A stretch of DNA of 47,881 nucleotides from an uncultured Acinetobacter sp. (GTDB taxonomy: Bacteria; Cyanobacteriota; Vampirovibrionia; Gastranaerophilales; Gastranaerophilaceae): contig CAMZGT010000010.1 in the NCBI GenBank assembly GCA_947306495.1, positions 1-47,881 of the forward strand, read 5' to 3'. Position numbers and translations under genes: made by a program. Under the pieces are notes generated by a model. It was not told where the DNA came from. It ran no database searches and was given only the letters and a program-made list of their open reading frames with translations. Position 1 is the stretch's first letter; each line of letters opens with the position of its first letter. Of the stretch, positions 42,195-47,881 are shown piece after piece.

Positions 42195-42638
42195 TTATAT
42201 TTTAAAATTCTTACTTATCGTGTATAACTTCTGCCCTGTTCTATATCCTTTAAAAAGTACTGTTACATGTCCGATTTGCCAATATTGTAAAAACATATTT
42301 TCTGCGGCTTTTTTAGTGTCATAATCCAAATTATTCCAAGCGTATTCATCAACTTGTATTTCAAGCATTTTGCCATAATCATCACTCCCCATGTCAGTAA
42401 CTTTTTTGAATATGCCTGCTTTTTGAAATTCTCTGATATATCCTTCTATTTTTTGAATTTCTGCTTGATGGTTAGCTGCTTGTTGTTGTGTTTGTGCCGT
42501 TTGTGTCTGTTGTGTTGGGGTACTACTTGTTGTGCTATCTGAATTGATAGCATTTATACACCCACGACCAATAAAAATAATGAAAATAATTGCAATAATT
42601 ACTTGACCTAATGTTGCTTGTTGCTGTTCTTCTGCCAT
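42195..42638 (-). CDS. Membrane-anchored hypothetical protein, first gene of the cargo cluster
   Basis: 147 residues from the ATG at 42636-42638 (AGGCGG upstream). One span (LGQVIIAIIFIIFIGRGCI), a Ser/Thr/Gln linker (SSTPTQQTQTAQTQQQ), then a mixed domain (about 62-147) ending TVLFKGYRTGQKLYTISKNF. Not recognised. First gene of the minus-strand unit that runs to 38710. Confidence 0.65.
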   Translation of the reverse strand: MAEEQQQATLGQVIIAIIFIIFIGRGCINAINSDSTTSSTPTQQTQTAQTQQQAANHQAEIQKIEGYIREFQKAGIFKKVTDMGSDDYGKMLEIQVDEYAWNNLDYDTKKAAENMFLQYWQIGHVTVLFKGYRTGQKLYTISKNFKI

Positions 42639-42749
42639 ACTTACCGCCTTTTGATTTATTAACACCTTATAATTAACTACTTTTATAAAAATAGTTGCTT
42701 ATGATTATCTGCCTGAATAGTAACACAAATATAAAAATAAGTAATCATG

Positions 42750-42800
42750 TATAACGGATATTTGCAAAACCCTAATCTTAATTGTTTATAGCCCGTTATA
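42750..42800. promoter_or_regulatory. Inverted pair TATAACGG/CCGTTATA between XRE gene and cargo
   Basis: Perfect 8-base half-sites at 42750-42757 and 42793-42800, 35 bases apart, in the divergent promoter region. Likely operator for the adjacent XRE regulator. Confidence 0.45.
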
Positions 42801-42839
42801 TGTATTTTATTTTAGTAAAAGTAGTGAGGTGTGATACCT

Positions 42840-43178
42840 ATGATTTATAGCGACAAGGAATTTATCGGAAAAACTATACAAACTATAAGAAAGAAGGCTA
42901 ATATCAAGCAAAGTGAACTGGCTGAAAAGATTGGTATTAGTGAAAAACATTTGAGTAAAATTGAAACAGGTAAAAATCTGCCATCATTAGATAATTTTTT
43001 AAAAATGGCTGAAGTTTTGAATTTTAGTTTAGACGATTTTGGCATAAAATCTAATATTTATGAAAATGAATACAAACAAACTTTATTAAAAATTGCTTAT
43101 TCTGCATCGGATTATGAGGCAAAATCTTATTGTGAAATAATAGATACACTAAATAAAATTATGAAATCTAAAAAATAG
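42840..43178 (+). CDS. XRE-family transcriptional regulator
   Basis: 112 residues. The HTH at about 7-65 (IRKKANIKQSELAEKIGISEKHLSKIETG) is a textbook Cro/C1-type domain. The C-terminus is short and helical. Start at the ATG 42840, with GAGG before it; a GTG at 42831 is in frame. Divergent from the cargo cluster, so it probably controls that operon and itself. Confidence 0.9.
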   Translation: MIYSDKEFIGKTIQTIRKKANIKQSELAEKIGISEKHLSKIETGKNLPSLDNFLKMAEVLNFSLDDFGIKSNIYENEYKQTLLKIAYSASDYEAKSYCEIIDTLNKIMKSKK

Positions 43179-43207
43179 TACTATACAAATAATTATTTGT
43201 AGTGTAC
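43178..43207. repeat. 30-bp near-perfect palindrome after the XRE gene
   Basis: The 18-base core at 43184-43201 is a perfect palindrome (ACAAATAATTATTTGT plus one pair), and GTAC at both ends extends it to 43178-43207. It touches the XRE stop codon; AT-rich and without a T-tract, it is more like a protein-binding site than a terminator. Confidence 0.5.
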
Positions 43208-43295
43208 CTTTTGAAAATTGCAAAAATTTTTGTGAGCCGTAGGACATTTTAAAAGAGAGAGGTTTTATCACCCCGACACTTTCAGAGTGATGCAG

Positions 43296-43375
43296 TTAGT
43301 GCAAGTTTTATGGGAAGTATATTAGAAAACCCTCACGATAGAGGGTTTACATAAATCTTGCACTATTTGCACTAA
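43296..43375. repeat. Nested inverted repeats 3' of the primase gene
   Basis: Outer arms TTAGTGCAA (43296-43304) and TTGCACTAA (43367-43375). An alternative partner CTTGCACT (43357-43364) pairs with AGTGCAAG (43298-43305). The inner hairpin is AAACCCTC/GAGGGTTT (43327-43348). A further ATCAC/GTGAT pair lies at 43267-43291. Confidence 0.55.
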
Positions 43376-43379
43376 TTGG

Positions 43380-45770
43380 CTAAAACCTATATGTAGATTT
43401 AATTTCAAGACCTTTTAGCATATACCTTGTTCCTTTGATAGTTGCGGTAAATCCCTTATTTTCCAAACGCTCACGCAACATCGGTTTAGGTTCTGCGAAA
43501 AGTCCGTTATTTTTACACCATTTACAATACAGAGCATAAACATCACCTAACTTTGTATTATTTTCAGACTCACAAAAGCAATCATCAATAAAACGTCTTA
43601 TGAGGTCTGCGTAGCCTTGATATTCCTCATTAGCCTCAATGACACATAGCGGAGGATTTAAGCCCTGCTCACGATAATCTTGCAATCCCTCTATGCACCA
43701 ATTAAGAACACCGCTCAAAACTTCATCTTGCTTGAGTTTTGCTTTCAAACTCTTATCTTGTTCATCAGGTGAAAAATGCCTGTCAAACTTGATAACATTG
43801 ACTCTACCGCTCTTAAAAAGTGTATCGTCATTGACTTGTGGCAAGTGGTTAGTATTCATAAAGATTTTAAATACAGGCTTAAATTGCATCTCTTTTTCGT
43901 ACAAATTCCTTGCGGTTATTGTATCACCGCCTGTAAAAACCTTAACTTGTGCCACATTTAACACCATATCTTGAGCAGGCTCTGACAAGTTTATAAATCT
44001 TGCACCACATAACCTCGCAACATCACCGCTTGCAGTTCTACTGTCAGAAAACTTTTTTACGGCAAGCGTTTCGGGGTTTACTTGCTTTGCATAATCCCCT
44101 AACATATACATAATAGTTTCAACAAGTGTGCTTTTACCGTTGCGTGTTGTACTTCCATGAAGAATAAAAAATGTTTCTTCTTTTGTTTCAGCGGTCAGAG
44201 AATACCCCAAAGCCCTTTTAAGAAACTTTATTTTGTCGGGGTTATTTTCCATTATCTCGCCCATAAACTTCTCAAAAAAAGCCTTTGAAGCATCTCTATT
44301 ATAGTTTACATTGGCAATCTTGCTTAACAAATCCTCTGCCCTATGTTCCCTAAATTCTAATGTTTTCATATTTAGAGTGCCATTGTTACAGTTAAATAGG
44401 TCATTATTTGCATCAAGTTGCTCGTTTCTAATGGGGTATTCGCTTTGTGAGTCCTTTATAATAGTATCTCTGCGGTTTTTATATCCGAGTGAGGCAATAT
44501 ATTTTCTGAAATTATCAAGTGCCTCTCTCTGTTGTTCTTCACCACCTAACTCGTTAAACAAACCGTCATCACAAGAATATAAATATAAGGCATCTTTAAA
44601 ATGTTTAGCCCACTTATTTACAATGCTTGAGCCGACATCATCAACCCATACTTTGCCGTTATGGTACATCCATGAGCCTCTTGTAACATTGTATCTTAAA
44701 AAGTCCATTATCACCAATGCAAAAAGTTCCCCTAAACCTTTATCATCAAGTGAATACTTATGTGGAGGCAATTTTAAAGTATGGAATTTTTTATACAGAA
44801 ATTCAACTTCAGGTCTTGTTTTTTTGATAACATATTTATATTTATCAAATGGTGTAAAATTATCCCATTGTGGTTTTTCGTGGTGCAATATATCATACAA
44901 AAAATAGCGGATTGCATCGCCTTTTTCCATATTTTTTGTGTACATAAGGTATCGGATAATATCACCGCCCTCTTTGTTGCCGTTGCCACCGAAACACCTG
45001 AAAATATTTTTATCTTTGAAGTACACAAAATCATCTTTATGCTTACATATCGGGCAATTTTTAAACATTATATATTTGCTTGTCTCTTTTGCTATTTCGC
45101 CACATTCGGATTTCAAAAAAGATAGGAAGTCAAATTTATCAATTTCCGGCTGTAAATCAATGTCATATTTCTTTTCTTCTTCCTTGTAGTTTTGTGTTTT
45201 TTCTTCGGGTATAGTTGCCTGAATATTTAATATATCGTCAATAGAAAATGTTGCATTTTCATCAACATATATTATCTCTTTATTTGTTCCATAAAATAAT
45301 CTGTCCGCGTTTGTACAACTTGTATCTGCCTGTGGAAAAAGTTTTACAAGAGTTTCTATTATCAATTTGCGTTCTTTTTCGCTTGTAATTACCCTATCGC
45401 AGAGAAATGCTACTCTATATTTTTCTTTTTCTTTGCTACTGCTAAAACTATGATAAATAAAGCAAATTTTCAGATTATTTTGTTTACAAATATTTTGAAT
45501 ATCATCAATGCTCAATATTGGTGCATCCGCTTTTTCGTTATCAATATCAACCAAAAATAATTGTTGCTGCACCCAATTTATTGCACCAATACCACCGACT
45601 AAAACACTCGGACTGATTGTTTTACCGTCAGTTATTGCCCTTAAAATATCGTCTAAATGAAAATCCTGCGGTGTTATTCGTCCTTGTAGTCTTGGTTTAA
45701 TGCTTGCCACATCTTCTTTTTTTGGTTTTTCTTTAAATCCTACGGTGTCAATGTGTAATTTTATCGTCAT
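43380..45770 (-). CDS. Primase-helicase (AEP-like primase, CHC2-type zinc finger, D5-N, SF3 helicase)
   Basis: 796 residues. The N-terminal region (about 25-185) has LFLVDIDNEK (Asp75-x-Asp77) and KYRVAF and TNADRLFY, fitting an archaeo-eukaryotic-type primase. A zinc finger follows (CPICKHKDDF, C239/C242, and FRCFGG), then a D5-N-like linker. The SF3 helicase has Walker A GSTTRNGKST (539-548) and the sensor FKIFMNTNHLP. It initiates or runs replication of P4-like satellites, phages and integrative plasmids. AAGGAGG precedes the ATG, which overlaps the stop of the small upstream gene. Confidence 0.9.
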   Translation of the reverse strand: MTIKLHIDTVGFKEKPKKEDVASIKPRLQGRITPQDFHLDDILRAITDGKTISPSVLVGGIGAINWVQQQLFLVDIDNEKADAPILSIDDIQNICKQNNLKICFIYHSFSSSKEKEKYRVAFLCDRVITSEKERKLIIETLVKLFPQADTSCTNADRLFYGTNKEIIYVDENATFSIDDILNIQATIPEEKTQNYKEEEKKYDIDLQPEIDKFDFLSFLKSECGEIAKETSKYIMFKNCPICKHKDDFVYFKDKNIFRCFGGNGNKEGGDIIRYLMYTKNMEKGDAIRYFLYDILHHEKPQWDNFTPFDKYKYVIKKTRPEVEFLYKKFHTLKLPPHKYSLDDKGLGELFALVIMDFLRYNVTRGSWMYHNGKVWVDDVGSSIVNKWAKHFKDALYLYSCDDGLFNELGGEEQQREALDNFRKYIASLGYKNRRDTIIKDSQSEYPIRNEQLDANNDLFNCNNGTLNMKTLEFREHRAEDLLSKIANVNYNRDASKAFFEKFMGEIMENNPDKIKFLKRALGYSLTAETKEETFFILHGSTTRNGKSTLVETIMYMLGDYAKQVNPETLAVKKFSDSRTASGDVARLCGARFINLSEPAQDMVLNVAQVKVFTGGDTITARNLYEKEMQFKPVFKIFMNTNHLPQVNDDTLFKSGRVNVIKFDRHFSPDEQDKSLKAKLKQDEVLSGVLNWCIEGLQDYREQGLNPPLCVIEANEEYQGYADLIRRFIDDCFCESENNTKLGDVYALYCKWCKNNGLFAEPKPMLRERLENKGFTATIKGTRYMLKGLEIKSTYRF

Positions 45771-45913
45771 TTTATCCTCCTTATTATACTTAAACTATTG
45801 CTATACTTGTGTTTCTTCATGCCTGTATTATTGTTTGATATAATAGACATAGGGTTTAAATTAGTCATTATTTCCTTTTTGCCGTTGATTTCAACGGCTT
45901 TTAAATTGCTCAT
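45767..45913 (-). CDS. 48-residue coupled small protein
   Basis: Reads MSNLKAVEINGKKEIM... to ...SNSLSIIRRIK. GGAGGTGG precedes the ATG. It overlaps both neighbours by 4 bases (ATGA at each end), so three consecutive genes are translationally linked. Basic C-terminus. Not recognised. Confidence 0.6.
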   Translation of the reverse strand: MSNLKAVEINGKKEIMTNLNPMSIISNNNTGMKKHKYSNSLSIIRRIK

Positions 45914-46170
45914 TTTTCCACCTCCTCAATAATTTCAGGTCTTACCGTTACAAAAGCATTGTCTTTTTTTGTTGTGGTGTAAATCATAAAGACATCTTTG
46001 CCATGTATCTCAATATCATTGAGCTTTAAAGGTTTTTCATAACCTAATCTTTTTGCTAAAGCAGATACAAAATAATCTGCAATAGACTTTTTAATACTTG
46101 ATAATAAATCAAGTTTTTCAGTTGTTTCTACGATTTCTTTGTATCGTACTAACCGTTGTTTTTTTGTCAT
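45910..46170 (-). CDS. Small hypothetical protein of the replication cluster
   Basis: 86 residues, charged, with an N-terminal helix (KKQRLVRYKEIVETTEKLD) and a beta-rich end (IEIHGKDVFMIYTTTKKDNAFVTV has the strand pattern, split at about 55-75). It overlaps the genes on both sides by 4 bases. Function unknown. Confidence 0.65.
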   Translation of the reverse strand: MTKKQRLVRYKEIVETTEKLDLLSSIKKSIADYFVSALAKRLGYEKPLKLNDIEIHGKDVFMIYTTTKKDNAFVTVRPEIIEEVEK

Positions 46171-46355
46171 TTTGTTGTCCTTTCTGCCTGTTGTAAGGCT
46201 TTTTGTCTTTTATCTTCAAGTTTTAAAAGCAATTTTGCGAACCCTGTAAAATTCTCAAGCATTTCAACCGCATCAGTATCAGTAATTTCAACCTCGTAAT
46301 ATGGCTGAAAATGTTGCTTTGTCATATTGATGATGTCATTCGGTTGTACGGGCAT
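46167..46355 (-). CDS. Small hypothetical protein
   Basis: 62 residues from the ATG at 46353-46355 (GAGGAA 6 bases before); the longer frame would run through repeats and lacks a site. MPVQPNDIINMTKQHFQPYY, then helices ending KLEDKRQKALQQAER. Coupled to the next gene by a 4-base overlap. Not recognised. Confidence 0.6.
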   Translation of the reverse strand: MPVQPNDIINMTKQHFQPYYEVEITDTDAVEMLENFTGFAKLLLKLEDKRQKALQQAERTTK

Positions 46356-46378
46356 GAAATTCCTCAAATACGCAAAAA

Positions 46379-46417
46379 CGAGCGACTTAACCCTTTTTAT
46401 CGGGTTTCTGTCGCTCG
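46379..46417. repeat. Stem-loop in the leader of the small-gene/primase operon
   Basis: 8-bp arms CGAGCGAC/GTCGCTCG with an inner CCC/GGG, 24-61 bases before the ATG at 46355. On the minus strand it is preceded by several GCAAGC-type repeats (46418-46480). Confidence 0.55.
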
Positions 46418-46494
46418 CTTGCTTAAACTTACTATTACAATTTAAAAAAATTGCTTGCTTGCTTTTGCTGGCTTGCAAAAAGAAGGTAAAAAAT

Positions 46495-46644
46495 CTATTT
46501 TATCAATTCAAACTTGTTAAGAAAAACGCTTGTTTTATCCTTATTACTCTTGATGACATAAACATTTTTCAATTTACCTTTTTCTAAAACTTCTAATTTT
46601 AATGGTAACTTGCTAATATCAAGTTTTAAAACATCTGCCGTCAT
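46495..46644 (-). CDS. 49-residue small protein
   Basis: Reads MTADVLKLDISKLPLKLEVL... ending ...SVFLNKFELIK. AAGGAGG lies 7 bases before the ATG, and TATAAT (46668-46673) about 23 bases before it. Beta-rich, not recognised. First gene of the replication cluster. Confidence 0.6.
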   Translation of the reverse strand: MTADVLKLDISKLPLKLEVLEKGKLKNVYVIKSNKDKTSVFLNKFELIK

Positions 46645-46667
46645 TGTTTTTACCTCCTTTTTCTTTT

Positions 46668-46673
46668 ATTATA
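46668..46673 (-). promoter_or_regulatory. -10 element of the replication cluster
   Basis: Minus-strand TATAAT, 24 bases before the ATG at 46644. No good -35 at 17 bases. Confidence 0.4.
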
Positions 46674-46735
46674 ACTTTTGTCAAAAAGTTCAAAAAGAGG
46701 ACAAACATTATTTTTTTTAAAATTCTTCAAAAAAA

Positions 46736-47641
46736 CTAAATCAGAGAGGCAAAAGCATTGTAACAGTAAGTCTGTACGGTTTCAAAAAGTTCATAATTTT
46801 TTAATCCCTTTAATTTTTTTTTGCCATATTTAACATAATCATCGTATGAATTTTTTTGTGCTGACATTATAAAAGCCTGTTCTGCTACTTCTTTTATTAA
46901 GTCTTTTTTAAAAGTAACCTCTTGCGGAATGAATTTATATTTTTTCAATATTTCAAAAATAGTTCTATTATATTCTTCCGAGTAGTATTTTTTTATTCGT
47001 TTATTTGTCTTTTTTAACCTGCGTATAACCCTTTTAACACTTTCAATTTTATCTTCATCTTCGGTGTCATATTTAATATTATTATCTTTTAGGTATTTTA
47101 GTATTGCTTTATTATAAGTAAGTCCATGAACTCTGCGTAAATATAATATATCTCTATACATAATAAAATTTTTAGCATCTAAAACATCACTATACATAAG
47201 ACTATATATGTTTGTTGGCATAAATGCAGGGATTTTTAGTTTATTTGCTAATTTAGGAATAATATAAGATAACTCAAATATTTTCTTTTCTGTTACCGTA
47301 GGAGGTTTGTATATGTGATATTGCACGGTTAGTATATGAATAGTGCTATCTATTGCACCTCTTTGAAATTTTATAAAATTGCATACATCATCAAGAGTTT
47401 TTATTTTTGCAATCGGCAATCTTTTATCTTTGTATTTTTTATTTTCTTGTTCAATTATGACATTAGCCTGTTTTATAAATTCTTTTAAAACTGCCTGATA
47501 TTGTTTTAGTGTAGATTGTTCCCTGCTTATACCCAAATAATCTATATAAGCATCTATCCTTGAATATATATCTCTATCCGTTGGATTTACGGGCATTGGT
47601 TCTCTCAAAATGCCTTGATATTTCTGAGATTTATTAACCAT
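46736..47641 (-). CDS. Hypothetical basic protein of the element
   Basis: 301 residues, rich in Lys and Tyr, mostly helical. The N-terminal block (IDAYIDYLGISREQSTLKQY) resembles a helical DNA-binding arm; a strongly basic stretch (about 205-225: SVKRVIRRLKKTNKRIKKYY) may bind nucleic acid. AAGAAGG precedes the ATG. It could be a replication-initiation or regulatory protein, but no family is recognised. Upstream of it (47642-47881) I see no gene. Confidence 0.7.
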   Translation of the reverse strand: MVNKSQKYQGILREPMPVNPTDRDIYSRIDAYIDYLGISREQSTLKQYQAVLKEFIKQANVIIEQENKKYKDKRLPIAKIKTLDDVCNFIKFQRGAIDSTIHILTVQYHIYKPPTVTEKKIFELSYIIPKLANKLKIPAFMPTNIYSLMYSDVLDAKNFIMYRDILYLRRVHGLTYNKAILKYLKDNNIKYDTEDEDKIESVKRVIRRLKKTNKRIKKYYSEEYNRTIFEILKKYKFIPQEVTFKKDLIKEVAEQAFIMSAQKNSYDDYVKYGKKKLKGLKNYELFETVQTYCYNAFASLI

Positions 47642-47841
47642 ATTTTTACCTTCTTTATTATTTTTTACTATCTTATAACAGTAATTTCAAGTTTTGTTGC
47701 AAAAATGTTGAAAAATTTTTGATATTTTGTTGTCAATTTGTGTAAATCCTTACATAATAAGGTTTTAGCATTATTAAATTACGCTGCCAAACCTAACAAA
47801 AAAGTTCTGAAATCGTACACTAAAGTGAGTTTTTTATTGGA

Positions 47842-47865
47842 AAGGCCGTTTTTAATGACGGCCTT
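47842..47865. terminator. Hairpin near the window end
   Basis: Perfect 8-bp arms AAGGCCGT/ACGGCCTT around an 8-base loop. It lacks a good T-tract on either strand; it may end a transcript from beyond the window. Confidence 0.35.
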
Positions 47866-47881
47866 AAATATCGTTCGACAG

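Larger units (their letters stand above)
36574..47881. mobile_element. Integrated element at tRNA-Asn (satellite or mobilizable type), right end outside window
   Basis: From the tRNA 3' end to the window edge the genes are an integrase, excisionase-like protein, small-terminase-like protein, membrane/secreted cargo, XRE regulator, primase-helicase and unknown small genes, nearly all on the minus strand. No structural phage, conjugation or relaxase gene is visible. The other attachment site is not in the window; serine recombinases leave only short cores, so no long duplication is expected. Confidence 0.85.

Noticed and set aside
44311-44907. 198-residue frame on the plus strand opposite the primase-helicase
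   Set aside because: Antisense to conserved zinc-finger and helicase linker sequence, composition of a shadow frame, no ribosome site or neighbours.
47642-47881. Right attachment site of the integrated element
   Set aside because: No tRNA 3' fragment or matching core seen; only a hairpin at 47842-47865.
1-47881. CRISPR array or insertion sequence
   Set aside because: No regularly spaced repeats with unique spacers and no transposase gene or matching terminal repeats seen.

Overview
The window reads as a low-GC bacterial chromosome. Gene content (small EF-hand protein, Mini-RNase III, pheT standing apart from pheS, a pyrH-frr-cdsA-rnc order without uppS, many small lineage-specific proteins) fits the non-photosynthetic sister lineage of Cyanobacteria (Gastranaerophilales/Vampirovibrionia type). 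That placement is inferred from general resemblance, not from a search; a Firmicute-like organism is the main alternative.

Region 1 (1-7115, mostly minus strand) holds housekeeping genes: partial tpiA, a small conserved gene, rnc, cdsA, frr and pyrH, then, beyond a divergent promoter, a plus-strand EF-hand gene facing a WecA/MraY-type glycan-lipid transferase and the RseP site-2 protease. Region 2 (7204-17731) has coaD and then a chemosensory block: a CheA-REC hybrid kinase and a methyl-accepting protein without a sensor domain on the minus strand; a REC-GGDEF cyclase, a tandem CheW protein, an 814-residue bitopic protein with internal repeats and an orphan solute-binding lipoprotein on the plus strand. 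No cheR or cheB is present here. Region 3 (17786-36364) is mostly housekeeping: adk, pgk, a uridine-kinase-like gene, queD, uppP, deoC, a LexA-like S24 repressor facing two small genes, an HdeD-like membrane protein, an HD-domain protein, pheT, an SH3-like secreted protein, clpB, a sigma/anti-sigma pair, several unknown small proteins, a DivIC/FtsB-like protein and Mini-RNase III.

Region 4 (36502-47881) is an integrated element starting at an intact tRNA-Asn gene. A large serine recombinase runs antisense into the tRNA and takes its last 12 codons from it. Next come an excisionase-like HTH protein, a small-terminase-like protein, a seven-gene minus-strand cluster of secreted or membrane proteins (PDZ protein, nuclease-like membrane protein, Cys-rich Ada-like secreted protein, TPR and PH-domain membrane proteins), an XRE regulator facing that cluster, a primase/SF3-helicase preceded by tightly coupled small genes, and an unknown 301-residue protein. 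The far end lies outside the window. Integrase, excisionase, terminase-small-like protein, primase-helicase and XRE regulator together suggest a phage satellite or integrative mobilizable element. Its envelope-directed cargo is the best candidate here for an undescribed system.

Sequence-level signals include bidirectional hairpin terminators (near 4640, 18466 and 31390), a 46-bp perfect palindrome at 33418-33463, 10-bp phased repeats over the pgk promoter, inverted repeats around the two repressor genes and in the 200-bp gap beside the element's primase, and four genes whose -10 box ends exactly 6 bases before the ATG with no ribosome site, which suggests leaderless mRNAs.
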